64,000 bases of DNA from Rhizobium sp. NZLR1 (GTDB lineage Bacteria > Pseudomonadota > Alphaproteobacteria > Rhizobiales > Rhizobiaceae), in assembly GCF_017357385.1 (NCBI RefSeq), contig NZ_CP071634.1, forward strand, positions 124,001 through 188,000. Reading direction: 5' to 3'. A program made the translations under genes and the position numbers. The notes below the pieces were generated by a model, which was given only the letters and a program-made list of their open reading frames with translations, ran no database searches and was not told where the DNA came from. This document shows positions 1 to 8,947 of the stretch, in pieces. Positions within the stretch are counted from its first letter, which is position 1. Every line of letters begins with the position of its first letter.

Positions 1-1113
1 GTCCTTGACCCAGATGGCAACGCAATACCAGAGACCCCTGACCTTCTGGCTCTCGCCGCAGGATGCGCCGCCGCCGGCGGAAACCTGCAGCAGGCCGTTG
101 AAGGAGTGACCTTCGTTATAGCCGAGTTCGCCGAGGATCGGCGTCAGTTCCATAGCGCGCTCGAGCGGCTCGATGATCTGTTCCATCTCGAGATCGCGCT
201 GCGACGGCGAAAGGCGCGCTTCGTGTTTTTCGAGAATATCGCGCGGATGGCACATGCGCGGATTGGTGGCTTCGTAATAGCCCCACTCGATCTGACCGCC
301 CTCGGTCGTCGCCGGGTCGCCGGTATCGCGCATATAGGCGGAGTTGCCCTGGTCGCGCAGCAACGGGAAGCCGATTTCCTTGCCGGTGCCTTCAAACTCG
401 TTATAGGGACCGAAGAAGGTGAGCGGGTGGTCGACCGGCATGACCGGCAGGTCTTCGCCGACCATCTCCGCGATCAGGCGCCCCCAGAGGCCGGCGCAGA
501 CGATGACGTGGTCGGCCATGATCGTGCCGCGATGGGTGACGACGCCCTTGATGCGGCCGCCTTCGACGATCAGCGATTTCGCCGGCGTGTTGCCGAACAC
601 CTGCAGCTTGCCGGCCTTTTCGGCGGCATCGACGAGCTTGCCGGCAACGGTCTGCGAGCGCGGAATGACGAGGCCGGCATCCGGATCGTAAAGACCGCCC
701 ATCACCTGATCTTCCTCGATCAGCGGGAACTTCTCCTTGATCTCGGAAGGGCTGACATAATGGGCGCGGGTGCCGAAAGCGCGTGCCGAGGATAGCTTGC
801 GCTTGATTTCTTCCATCCAGGCATGGTCGCCGGTGCGCGCCACTTCGAGGCCGCCGATGCGGGCGTAATGGCCCATCTTCTCGTAGAAATCGATCGAATA
901 TTGCGTGGTCCAGACCGACAGATAGTCGTGGCTCGTGGTGTAACAGAAGTCCGAGGCATGGGCTGTCGAGCCGATATCGGTCGGTATGCCCGACTTGTCG
1001 ATGCCGACGATATCGTCCCATCCGCGCTCGACGAGATGATGCGCGATCGAGGCGCCGACGATACCGCCGAGGCCGATGATGACGACCTTTGCCTTTTCCG
1101 GAAATGCTGCCAC
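1..1113 (-). CDS. FAD-dependent oxidoreductase, dimethylglycine/sarcosine dehydrogenase (GcvT) type, N-terminal part
   Basis: The 371 visible residues are the N-terminal part of a DAO-fold flavoenzyme; the rest lies beyond the window edge. Residues 6-28 form an FAD Rossmann fingerprint (VVIIGLGGIVGASIAHHL). The sequence that follows resembles the FAD domain of rhizobial dimethylglycine/sarcosine dehydrogenases, which normally continue into a folate-binding GcvT domain and demethylate methylated glycines in the cytoplasm. I chose the GTG start at 1113 because AGAAGGA lies about 8 bases upstream and the frame is open through to base 1. The exact substrate cannot be told from this part. The 293 bases upstream hold no gene and presumably its promoter. 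Confidence 0.8.
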   Translation of the reverse strand, partial: MAAFPEKAKVVIIGLGGIVGASIAHHLVERGWDDIVGIDKSGIPTDIGSTAHASDFCYTTSHDYLSVWTTQYSIDFYEKMGHYARIGGLEVARTGDHAWMEEIKRKLSSARAFGTRAHYVSPSEIKEKFPLIEEDQVMGGLYDPDAGLVIPRSQTVAGKLVDAAEKAGKLQVFGNTPAKSLIVEGGRIKGVVTHRGTIMADHVIVCAGLWGRLIAEMVGEDLPVMPVDHPLTFFGPYNEFEGTGKEIGFPLLRDQGNSAYMRDTGDPATTEGGQIEWGYYEATNPRMCHPRDILEKHEARLSPSQRDLEMEQIIEPLERAMELTPILGELGYNEGHSFNGLLQVSAGGGASCGESQKVRGLWYCVAIWVKD

Positions 1114-1406
1114 GTGCTGTTCCTTCTACTTATCCGACGAATTAAAATTTAGCCGCGGTTGACTTACGCCTCGCGCGTGAAATGCAGGAGCCATGTCAGC
1201 CTCGTAAACGTGTCACATTTACCGAAGCTGCGGAACCCCAGACCTCTTCGCGTGGAAACTGCAACGGGGGTATTATGCCTCAGGCTCACGATCGTCATTG
1301 CTCCTACGCCGCCGAGTATCGGCGTGATTGCGTCAGCCCGGATCGAGCGGTCAGGCAATGACTGGCGACGATCTTATAAGGCGAGCCCTTGCAATTGGCG
1401 GACAGC

Positions 1407-2930
1407 CTACGGCGGCACCTGGAACAGATGACGGATTCGCGTCACCAGCGAGTTCATCGAGCCGCCGTTCAGCGTGGCGCCTTCGGTCGCCAGGGAGTGC
1501 TGGCTGGTCTCGATGCGGCGTGACAGGGTGGCGGCAAGCTCTTCGGCGATGCCGGGCCGATCGTGCAGGAGCGGCGTCAGGCTCGCTTGAGCGATTTCGT
1601 AGACCACGACGAAGGTGAGCGCGCGCAGGCTCGCCGCCTCGCCGATCCCGATCAGCAGTCCGCTTTCTCCGAAATAATCGCCCGGCGCCAGCCGGCCCAG
1701 TTCGATTTCTTTGCGGCCTTCCTGTCGTGTCGCGACGAGTGCGCCGCTGCGCACGATCATCAGCGATGCAACGGTATCGCCCTGTTCGATCAGGATGGAA
1801 TCCTTCTTGTAGGTGCGCCGCGTCATCGAGGCTGCGAGCGTCTCCTTCTCGTCCTCGGTCAGCGAGGAAAACAGCGGGATGGCATCGAGGAGCTTGAGCG
1901 GCGTCGGCCGGTGCGGGTTTACCATCTCCTCTGACTGCACCTGGCCGGGTGGGCCGGCCGCATCGATCGGCCGCGCCAAAGTAAGGCCCGCGGCCTTGAG
2001 ATGGCGGTAGATGAGGTCGAAGATCTCGTTCTTCGCCGGCCCCGCCTGGCCGATATCCCTGACGCGGAAGGAAAGCTCCACCTCCACCGCATCGGCATTC
2101 AGCGATTTGATCTGCACACCGGGTTTCGGTTCGCTCAGGATCGAACCGCTGCTCAGCAGCACGGTGCGCATGACCTCGGCGATCACCGACGGTCCGGTCG
2201 TCGGAACGACCCGCACCGTCAGCGACACCCCATGGCTGCGGTCGGGACTGCTGAGATTGGTCAGCCCGACTTTGGCGAGGAAGCTGTTGGGCAGCACTAC
2301 CAGGTCGTTCGAGCCGTTCAGGAGATGGGTGGAGCGCCAATTGGTTTCGAGGACACGGCCTTCGACACCGTCGTTCAGTACGATCCAGTCGCCGATCGTA
2401 TAAGGCCGGCCGAGATTAAGGGCGATGCCGGAAAAGACGTCGCTCAACGTGCTTTGCAACGCAAGGCCGAGGATGATGGCAAACACGCCTGATGTGGCGA
2501 TCAGCGTGCCGACGGGAAAGCTGAAGACATAGGCGACCACCGAGAGGATGGCGCCGAGATAGATGAGGCCGATCACCAGATCCTGGACGAGGCGCCCCTC
2601 TCTCGGCTGGCGCTCGAAGATCAGGAAGACGCGGACGAAGGCGATCAGCGCCCAGGCGGCATTGATCCACCAGACCACTTTGGCAAGGGCGATGAAGACC
2701 CGTTCGAAGGTCGAATCCGGCGTCGGCCCGACTTCGTAGGGCACGATGTCGTGATAGAGCAGCAGGACGCTCAGCGCCGCGAAGAAGAACACCTGGCCCG
2801 CCAGCTTCCAGCTTGGGAAGGGGCGAAGCGCTACTCGGGTGACGATGGCGCCGACGACGGCCAGCGTTCCGGCCTGTACGACAGGATCGGCAAGTACCCC
2901 GGACCAGGTGAGATTATCTATCATCGACAT
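1407..2930 (-). CDS. MscS-family mechanosensitive channel with C-terminal cyclic-nucleotide-binding-like domain
   Basis: This is a 507-residue inner-membrane protein. Several hydrophobic segments fill residues 10-150. They are followed by the MscS pore helix and beta domain at about 145-300 (GVFAIILGLALQSTLSDVFSG, then LNLGRPYTIGDWI). A cyclic-nucleotide-binding fold occupies about 348-470 and carries PGDYFGES at 416-423. The domain order matches bacterial cyclic-nucleotide-gated MscS channels. Oddly, the position that usually holds the phosphate-binding Arg after FGE reads GIGEAAS, so nucleotide binding is doubtful. The start at 2930 overlaps the TGA of the upstream permease by one base; an ATG two codons later is the alternative. 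It is the last gene of a five-gene operon. Confidence 0.85.
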   Translation of the reverse strand: MSMIDNLTWSGVLADPVVQAGTLAVVGAIVTRVALRPFPSWKLAGQVFFFAALSVLLLYHDIVPYEVGPTPDSTFERVFIALAKVVWWINAAWALIAFVRVFLIFERQPREGRLVQDLVIGLIYLGAILSVVAYVFSFPVGTLIATSGVFAIILGLALQSTLSDVFSGIALNLGRPYTIGDWIVLNDGVEGRVLETNWRSTHLLNGSNDLVVLPNSFLAKVGLTNLSSPDRSHGVSLTVRVVPTTGPSVIAEVMRTVLLSSGSILSEPKPGVQIKSLNADAVEVELSFRVRDIGQAGPAKNEIFDLIYRHLKAAGLTLARPIDAAGPPGQVQSEEMVNPHRPTPLKLLDAIPLFSSLTEDEKETLAASMTRRTYKKDSILIEQGDTVASLMIVRSGALVATRQEGRKEIELGRLAPGDYFGESGLLIGIGEAASLRALTFVVVYEIAQASLTPLLHDRPGIAEELAATLSRRIETSQHSLATEGATLNGGSMNSLVTRIRHLFQVPP

Positions 2931-4087
2931 CAACTCGCGAGGGAAGATCGCGCTTCGTAGGACCGGCGCATCCTGGCCTCCAATCCGACTGCGAGGCAAC
3001 CGTAGAATAACGCCAGCGCCCAGAGCGTCAGAAACGGGGTGCGGACGTCGCTGAGTGAGGCCCCGAGCTGCGAAACGGACACGATGCCGTTGATGGCTGA
3101 GCTGCTGGGAACCAGGAGCGCCAGATAATGCAGCGCCTTCGGCATCGCCTCGGTCGGCCAGGAAAAGCCGGCGAGAAACAGGAAGGGGATGCCGATCGCT
3201 GCAAACACCAGCTGGACTGTGAGGGGGCTGCGGAACAAAGCTGCGACGACCATGCCAAGCGCGCTGACGGAGACCACGAAGGGTAGCGAGAAAACGAAGA
3301 TGACGAGAGGGTTCCCGAGTCTCGGAATATCGTAAAGATAAGGCAGGACGATCAGATAGAAAGGCAGTACCGCCGTCTGCAGGATAAGATAGGCAAGCAG
3401 TTTGCCGAGCACGGTCGCCAGCGCGCCGGCCGGCGAACTGGCTGGACCCTCGTCCCTGAGCGTTCCAAGCAAGCCGACCCCGATCAACAGTGTCTGTTGC
3501 AGGATGAGAACGAAGGCGGCGGGAAGAAGATAGGTGGCGTAGCCGCCCTGCGGGTTGAAGAGTGGGACTGTCGTCAGCGGCATCGGGTCGGAGGCCGCGG
3601 CGGCGATGGCGGGATCGACATGCGCGGCGATCAGCCGCGCGGTCTCGACCTCGACGCCGAAGGTCTTGGCGACGGCCGAAACGCCGCCGGCGATGCGCGA
3701 ATAGATCAGGAAGTAACTGGCATCGGCATAAAGCGCCACGGGCGACTGGCGCCCATGCAGGAGATCGCGCTCGAAATATTTCGGGATGACGAGAATGCCA
3801 TAGAGCTGACGGGCGAAGACCTCGCGCTCGGCGCTTGGCTCGTCGGGCAGTTCGGCACCGATGGCGACGTCGGCCGAGGCGTCGATGCGGCGGGCGAACT
3901 GGCGGCTGCTGTCGGTGCCGTCGAGATCGACGAGGGCGATCGGCACGTCGCGCAGGGCCTCGTTCCGATAGGGCTGAGGATAGAGGGCCGCGTAAATGCA
4001 GACTGCCAGAATGAGTACGGAAAATGCCGGCCGCAGCGACAGGATGCGCATGAGTTCGATTCGGCAGGCGGTGAGGAGGCCGATCAT
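2930..4087 (-). CDS. ABC-2 type transporter permease (second of pair)
   Basis: This 385-residue permease has an N-terminal membrane anchor (LMRILSLRPAFSVLILAVCI). A long extracytoplasmic region of about 150 residues follows, then a block of five to six hydrophobic helices near the C terminus. That is the YhhJ-like layout of ABC-2 exporters. The ATG at 4087 overlaps the stop of the preceding permease (ATGA) and is preferred over the much longer open frame upstream, whose extra residues look non-coding. It probably forms a heterodimer with the product of 4084-5292 and an adaptor with the HlyD-like protein. No ATP-binding subunit is encoded in the operon, so energising is unexplained. The exported substrate is unknown. 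Confidence 0.82.
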   Translation of the reverse strand: MIGLLTACRIELMRILSLRPAFSVLILAVCIYAALYPQPYRNEALRDVPIALVDLDGTDSSRQFARRIDASADVAIGAELPDEPSAEREVFARQLYGILVIPKYFERDLLHGRQSPVALYADASYFLIYSRIAGGVSAVAKTFGVEVETARLIAAHVDPAIAAAASDPMPLTTVPLFNPQGGYATYLLPAAFVLILQQTLLIGVGLLGTLRDEGPASSPAGALATVLGKLLAYLILQTAVLPFYLIVLPYLYDIPRLGNPLVIFVFSLPFVVSVSALGMVVAALFRSPLTVQLVFAAIGIPFLFLAGFSWPTEAMPKALHYLALLVPSSSAINGIVSVSQLGASLSDVRTPFLTLWALALFYGCLAVGLEARMRRSYEARSSLAS

Positions 4088-5292
4088 CGAGCCGCCTCCC
4101 GCAGTGCCGATGCCTGACGCCGGTTCCGGGATCTCATCGCTTCCAGCCGGAGCGCTGCGAGGGATGCAAGCAGGATGACGAAGAAAAGCAACACCAGGAT
4201 CGGCTTCCACGACAGATCGAGTGGCGTGCCGCGGATTGTCTGGTCGATCCTTGCCATCAGATACCATGTGCCGGGGATCAACTGGCCGTAGTGATAGGCA
4301 AAGCCGTTCATGCCGATCCTCGGGAAACCGATGCCCATGAAGCCGAAGGCGGGCACGACGAACAGGGAGCCGATGCTGATTGCGCTTGCCATCGGCCGCA
4401 GAAGCAGCGCGAGCAGCACGCCGATGAACTGGTTCGCCAGGATGAACAGGGTGCCAGCCAGCAGCAGCAGCCAGCGATCACCGCGTAGCGGCATGTCGAG
4501 AAGGCCGAAGAGGACCAGGTCCGCAATGGCGAGCACCGCAAGAAAGATCAGCGTATAGGGCAGGATCTTGCCTGCGAGCGCCGGCCACAGGCCGCCGCCG
4601 AGCCGCCGGAGAATTCGCAGCCGGTGGCGGGTCTCGACGTCGAGTCCGAGCGAATAGGCCATCGTCGTGACGATCACCACCTGCAGTATGCTGGGCATCA
4701 GGGCGGCAAGGAGGAAATGAGCATAGTTGAGGCTGGGGTTGAAGAGCGGGTTCACCTGGACCGGAACGGGGGCGAGAGCGGCCTGAGCGGCATCGACAGG
4801 CTCTCCCTGGGCGGTGCGCAGCGACAATCTGATGCCCGCAGCCACGCTCGGAATGGCGGAATTGATGCCGCGCAGCACCAGATTTCCCGTTGTCATCGTC
4901 TGGGTATTGTAGAAGAACACCACCTCCGGCCGCCGGGCGGAGAGGACGTCGCGCTCGAGATTGCGTGGCAGCAGGAGCAGGCCGTGGACCTCGCCGGAGA
5001 GGATGAGCTGGCGCCCTTCGGCGAGGTCGCTGACGGCAAGCGCGACCGATGTGTCCTGGGTCGCGTCGACCATCCGTATGATCCGCCGCGACAGATCGGT
5101 ACTGTCTTGGTCGAGCACGGCAATCGACAGGCGGGTGGCCAGCCCCGCACTGAAAACGGCAGCGAGAAGGCCCATCAGCAGCAACGGCAGAGCGGTCGTC
5201 AGGAACAGCAGAAACGGCCGGCGGCGAAACCAGTTGAACTCCCGTGCGAAGACGAGGAGGAAACCTGGGCGCACGCGCGGGCGCGGCGTCAT
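4084..5292 (-). CDS. ABC-2 type transporter permease (first of pair)
   Basis: This 402-residue protein has a hydrophobic N-terminal helix (residues 25-50, LLFLTTALPLLLMGLLAAVF). A large periplasmic domain and a C-terminal bundle of five to six membrane helices follow, as in ABC-2 export permeases of the YhhJ/YhiI-RbbA type. The gene starts one base after the stop of the HlyD-like gene and overlaps the next permease by four bases, so the genes are translationally coupled. In related systems a fused double ATPase powers the pair; none is present here. Exported substrate unknown. Confidence 0.83.
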   Translation of the reverse strand: MTPRPRVRPGFLLVFAREFNWFRRRPFLLFLTTALPLLLMGLLAAVFSAGLATRLSIAVLDQDSTDLSRRIIRMVDATQDTSVALAVSDLAEGRQLILSGEVHGLLLLPRNLERDVLSARRPEVVFFYNTQTMTTGNLVLRGINSAIPSVAAGIRLSLRTAQGEPVDAAQAALAPVPVQVNPLFNPSLNYAHFLLAALMPSILQVVIVTTMAYSLGLDVETRHRLRILRRLGGGLWPALAGKILPYTLIFLAVLAIADLVLFGLLDMPLRGDRWLLLLAGTLFILANQFIGVLLALLLRPMASAISIGSLFVVPAFGFMGIGFPRIGMNGFAYHYGQLIPGTWYLMARIDQTIRGTPLDLSWKPILVLLFFVILLASLAALRLEAMRSRNRRQASALREAAR

Positions 5293-5293
5293 C

Positions 5294-6196
5294 TCAACGC
5301 TCCGACCAGGCGGCGATGGCGCTCATGCCGGGGCGCAGGCCGTCCACGGATTTTACAGGGACGGCGCGCACCTCGAATGTCCGGAGATCGAAATCGCCGG
5401 TCGCCCGTGTCGCCCGCCAGGTGGCATATTGCCCCTGCGTATTGATCATGGTGACCTTGACCGCGATCCTGTCCGGGCCGATCGCCGGTACGACGATGTC
5501 GAAACCGTCGTCGATCTTCAGGCCCTTCAGCAGGTCTTCGCGCAGATTGAAGGTGAACCAGGGATTCCGGATGTCGATGATCGAAAAGAGCGGTGCGCCG
5601 GCGCTGAAATTCTCGCCGAGTTCGGCAACCCTTGTTGTCACCTGACCGGAGATCGGCGCATGGATGGTCAGCTCGGAAACGTTGACCTGCTGCTGATTGA
5701 GCGAGGCGCGCGCCTGCTCCACCTGCGCGGCGGCAAGCGCCTTCTCCTCTTTGCTGGAGCCGGCAACGGCCAGCCGCACATTGGCCTCGGCGGATTCCCG
5801 CTTGCGGATCGCCGCTTCGAGATTGCGGGCCGTTTGGTCGACCTGCGCCTGTGTCGAGGCGCCTGTGGTAATCAGCCTTGCCTGGCGCGTAGATTCTTCC
5901 TGATAGAGCGTGACATCGGCAGTCGCGGCGGCAAGCTCGGCATTCGCAGCATCGATCGTCTCAGGGCGTGTGCTGTTGACGCGGGTAAGATCCGCCTCGG
6001 AAACAGCAAGGGCGGCTTGAGCCATGTGCAGCGCCGCTGTCAGCTCCGGGCTTTCGAGCTCGGCGATCACCGTGCTGGCCTCGACATTATCGCCGACGTC
6101 GACAATGAGTTTGGCGATGCGGCCGGAGACACGCGGGCTGATGTCGACGCCTCCGGCCAGTTCCGAGTGTTCGAGCTTCTGCTTCTTTGTCATCAT
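5294..6196 (-). CDS. HlyD-family adaptor (membrane fusion protein) lacking an N-terminal membrane anchor
   Basis: This 300-residue periplasmic-adaptor-like protein has a first lipoyl half near residues 20-50 (PRVSGRIAKLIVDVGDNVEA). A long alpha-hairpin rich in Ala, Glu and Gln (about 55-190) and the second lipoyl/beta-barrel part (APISGQVTTRVAELGENFSAG) follow. Family members normally begin with a signal anchor of 25-35 residues. Here the protein starts MMTKKQKLEHSE directly before the lipoyl part, with no hydrophobic segment. Its ATG abuts the TGA of the XRE gene. Either the 5' end was lost in a deletion that joined it to the regulator, or the start has been misread; no better in-frame start exists upstream. 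The ribosome binding site is weak. Confidence 0.75.
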   Translation of the reverse strand: MMTKKQKLEHSELAGGVDISPRVSGRIAKLIVDVGDNVEASTVIAELESPELTAALHMAQAALAVSEADLTRVNSTRPETIDAANAELAAATADVTLYQEESTRQARLITTGASTQAQVDQTARNLEAAIRKRESAEANVRLAVAGSSKEEKALAAAQVEQARASLNQQQVNVSELTIHAPISGQVTTRVAELGENFSAGAPLFSIIDIRNPWFTFNLREDLLKGLKIDDGFDIVVPAIGPDRIAVKVTMINTQGQYATWRATRATGDFDLRTFEVRAVPVKSVDGLRPGMSAIAAWSER

Positions 6197-6514
6197 TCAG
6201 CCACCCGCACCAGGCGGTGCGTCGTTTTCGAGATATTCTTCATATTGAACCGTTTCGGTCTCGTTGGTGTCGATCGAATTTGCACGTTTTGCAAGGCGAA
6301 CGCCGGCTCCTCCACCGTTTTCAGGGATGAAAACGACGCCGCCGCCTTCCAGGGCGTGCTTCATATCCTGGAGGGTTCGGTCATAGGGAGAGCGTTTGCC
6401 GGCCTCGAAATTGGCGATCGTCGCCTTGGCGACGTTTGCGGCTGACGAGAGATCGTCCTGCGACCAGGCCAAGAGGGCGCGGGCGGCGCGGCATTGAGCG
6501 GAAGATAGAGACAT
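6197..6514 (-). CDS. small XRE-family helix-turn-helix regulator
   Basis: This 105-residue protein is a single Cro/C1-type helix-turn-helix at residues 7-62, with the recognition region QDDLSSAANVAKATIANFE. A short tail containing VVFIPENGGGAGVRLAKR follows, typical of a common group of small rhizobial XRE proteins. The last about 28 residues are acidic and low in complexity. It is the first gene of the HlyD/ABC-2/MscS operon and probably controls it; the stop codon directly touches the next ATG. It is divergent from the methyltransferase gene at 6774, and the shared 259-base gap carries an inverted repeat (6643-6665). Confidence 0.8.
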   Translation of the reverse strand: MSLSSAQCRAARALLAWSQDDLSSAANVAKATIANFEAGKRSPYDRTLQDMKHALEGGGVVFIPENGGGAGVRLAKRANSIDTNETETVQYEEYLENDAPPGAGG

Positions 6515-6642
6515 AATGATAACCCTACATCAAAAGTGTGTTTCTGCCTCGGGGAGATTCCGGACCAGGCAATGACGAAACACGCGCAGGGCCTCATGAG
6601 TTCGTTTTCTCGCGCAAGTTGAGATCTCCGGTAGACACGTCG

Positions 6643-6665
6643 TTTCCGGTGAAATCTCCCGGAAA
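6643..6665. promoter_or_regulatory. candidate operator between the XRE operon and the methyltransferase
   Basis: TTTCCGG at 6643-6649 and CCGGAAA at 6659-6665 form a perfect 7-base inverted repeat with a 9-base spacer. It lies in the divergent gap and is a plausible binding site for the small XRE regulator. That role is inferred from position only. Confidence 0.35.
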
Positions 6666-6773
6666 CTTTCGACCTCTAATACGGCCGCGCGTCCGCTGAA
6701 AGGGAAGGTGATTGACGGAATATTATTAAAGTCTAATTTTGAAGTCCCTTAATCACGCGCTCGGGAGGAAACA

Positions 6774-7835
6774 ATGCGTGAGCCAGATATGCAGAAACTC
6801 GATGCACTCGTCGGCCGGCTTGTCGGCGATGTCGGCGCCGCCATGTCGGGCGCCTTGGTCGTGCTGGGGGACAAGGTGGGGCTGTTCAAGGCGATGGCCG
6901 ACGGAACGCCGATGACCGTCCAGCAACTTTCTGCAAAAACCGGAGTGAAGGAGCGCTATGTCAGGGAATGGCTCAGCGCCCAGGCAGCAGCGGACTATGT
7001 CAGCTATGACGAAAAAACCGATCGTTTCAGCCTGACGCCGGAGCAGGCGATGGTCTTTGCCGAGGAAAACAGCCCGGCCTTCTTCGTCGGCGCCTTCGAG
7101 GTCGTGCAATCGATGTGGATGGACGAGCCCAAGGTCGCCGACGCCTTCCGCACCGGCAAGGGTCTCGGCTGGCATGAGCACAGCACCTGTCTGTTCAGGG
7201 GAACCGAGCGGTTCTTTCGTCCAGGCTATAACAGCCATCTCGTCGCCGAATGGATTCCAGCCCTTGCCGGGGTGGAAGAAAAGCTCAAGGCCGGCGCCAG
7301 CGTCGCCGACGTCGGTTGCGGTCACGGGGCATCGACCATCCTGATGGCGCAGGCCTATCCCGCCTCCCGCTTTACCGGCTTCGATTATCACGGCCCGTCG
7401 ATCGAAAAGGCCAGGGCCGCCGCCGAGGATGCCGGCGTCGCCGACCGTGTGACGTTCGAGCAGGCCCGAGCAGCGGAATTTCCCGGGCGCGGTTATGACA
7501 TGGTTGCCATGTTCGACTGCCTTCACGACATGGGCGATCCGGTCGGCGCCGGCCAGCACGTCAAGGAAACGCTCGGGCCGAACGGCACGTGGCTGATCGT
7601 CGAGCCCTTTGCCCATGACCATCTCAAGGACAATCTCAATCCCGTCGGCCGCGTCTATTACGGCGCCTCGACGATGATCTGCACGCCGGCATCGCTCTCG
7701 CAGGAGGTGGGGCTGGGGCTTGGCGCGCAGGCAGGCGAAATGAAGCTTCGAAAGGTGGCGCTCGACGCCGGGTTCACGCATTTCCGTCGTGCGACGGAAA
7801 CGCCGTTCAACATGGTGTTCGAGGTGCGGGCCTGA
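6774..7835 (+). CDS. class I SAM-dependent methyltransferase with N-terminal winged-helix domain
   Basis: This 353-residue cytoplasmic protein begins with a winged-helix dimerisation-like segment (residues 35-90, VQQLSAKTGVKERYVREWL), as in O-methyltransferase-like enzymes. A Rossmann methyltransferase domain follows. Motif I is DVGCGHG at 179-185, and the acidic motif II region is FTGFDYHG. The start is set by GGGAGGAAACA directly upstream of the ATG. The substrate is unknown. The gene is convergent with the AraC gene, whose stop lies only 24 bases beyond its own stop. The upstream gap holds an AT-rich promoter-like stretch around 6710-6745. Confidence 0.82.
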   Translation: MREPDMQKLDALVGRLVGDVGAAMSGALVVLGDKVGLFKAMADGTPMTVQQLSAKTGVKERYVREWLSAQAAADYVSYDEKTDRFSLTPEQAMVFAEENSPAFFVGAFEVVQSMWMDEPKVADAFRTGKGLGWHEHSTCLFRGTERFFRPGYNSHLVAEWIPALAGVEEKLKAGASVADVGCGHGASTILMAQAYPASRFTGFDYHGPSIEKARAAAEDAGVADRVTFEQARAAEFPGRGYDMVAMFDCLHDMGDPVGAGQHVKETLGPNGTWLIVEPFAHDHLKDNLNPVGRVYYGASTMICTPASLSQEVGLGLGAQAGEMKLRKVALDAGFTHFRRATETPFNMVFEVRA

Positions 7836-7859
7836 CGGAATTGGCCTAGCTGGCGGCCG

Positions 7860-8735
7860 CTATCGCAGCTTGCCGATGCTGGCATACATGCCGGTGGTGC
7901 GGAATTCCGTCGGGTTGGTGCCGTAGACCCGGCGGAAGACCTTGGAGAAATAGTTCGGATCCTCGAAGCCGCACATGATGGCGACTTCCTTGACCGGCAG
8001 AAAGTCCGCCTTGGTCAGAAGCTTGACGGCGCGCTGCAGCCGCTGCTGCAGCACGAATTCGGCCGGCGGCATGCCCTCGCTCTCGGCGAAGCTGCGGGAG
8101 AAATGCGCGCGGCTGAGGCCGACGATGCCGGCGAGGTCGCTGACCGGCAGCGGCTTTTCGAGATTGGCATTGATATGGTCGATCACCGGCTGCATCAGGC
8201 TGAGCTCGGCGGCAAACGCCGGCGAGCCGAAGACGTCGTCGTAGAGCGCCATCGCCGCTTCATAGGCAATCGCCGAGGCAGCCCCCGGCGACGTCGCACC
8301 GGTGACGAGGCGCAGGCTGCAATCGGCGAGATGATCGATGGTCGAAGGCTGCAGTTTCAGCACCGGCCCGGCGGTGGACAGCACCATTTGGTGGATGCGC
8401 AGCGTTTCCTCGCCATTCATCGAAATCCAGAAATATTCCCAGCGGTCGCCCTTCTCCAGCCAGTATCGATGATTGTGCGGCACCAGCACCAGCAGTGTGT
8501 CGCCACCCTGAAGACGATAATTGCGGTTCTGGTAGCGCAGCCGGCCGGTGCCGCTGATCGTGTGCTGCAGCACGGTGAAGGGGGTCTGGCCGCGCCTTCG
8601 GCCATCCCAGTCATAGGGCTCGTTCTCGCGCACTTCATAGCCGGAGCTCGTCGGCATCGCATGCAATCGCTCCCGGCCGCGGGGCAGCGAAACCGTCCTC
8701 ATCGACTGTCCGTTGGCAATCAAATTCTGCAGCAC
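7860..8735 (-). CDS. AraC-family transcriptional regulator of the alpha-galactoside locus
   Basis: This 291-residue regulator has an N-terminal cupin-type ligand-binding domain (about 35-130, with HNHRYWLEKGDRWEYFW). A C-terminal double helix-turn-helix spans about 185-285, with LAGIVGLSRAHFSRSF and VAIMCGFEDPNYFSKVFRR. The GTG start at 8735 is preceded by AGGGG seven bases upstream. It is transcribed away from the GH4-transporter operon. In Sinorhizobium meliloti an AraC-like activator is required for induction of the equivalent alpha-galactoside genes, so the same job is inferred here. The 212-base divergent gap (8736-8947) should hold its binding sites; I see no clear repeat in it. Confidence 0.86.
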   Translation of the reverse strand: MLQNLIANGQSMRTVSLPRGRERLHAMPTSSGYEVRENEPYDWDGRRRGQTPFTVLQHTISGTGRLRYQNRNYRLQGGDTLLVLVPHNHRYWLEKGDRWEYFWISMNGEETLRIHQMVLSTAGPVLKLQPSTIDHLADCSLRLVTGATSPGAASAIAYEAAMALYDDVFGSPAFAAELSLMQPVIDHINANLEKPLPVSDLAGIVGLSRAHFSRSFAESEGMPPAEFVLQQRLQRAVKLLTKADFLPVKEVAIMCGFEDPNYFSKVFRRVYGTNPTEFRTTGMYASIGKLR

Positions 8736-8947
8736 AAAATTACCCCTGAAAGCATAATCCTTCTCTGGCAGCCCTGCTGATTTCGGGCATAATCCCGCTC
8801 GACAAACAGGGAAGAGACCACGGCCGATGGAGCGGCCGGGAGGAAAACAGGCAGTTTTTCGGCTTTTTCAGCCTCATGTTCCGGCATGAGGGCTGATCCT
8901 CCATAACCATCTTTTCTGTAGCATTTGATTGGGTCGAGGTGAAGATC

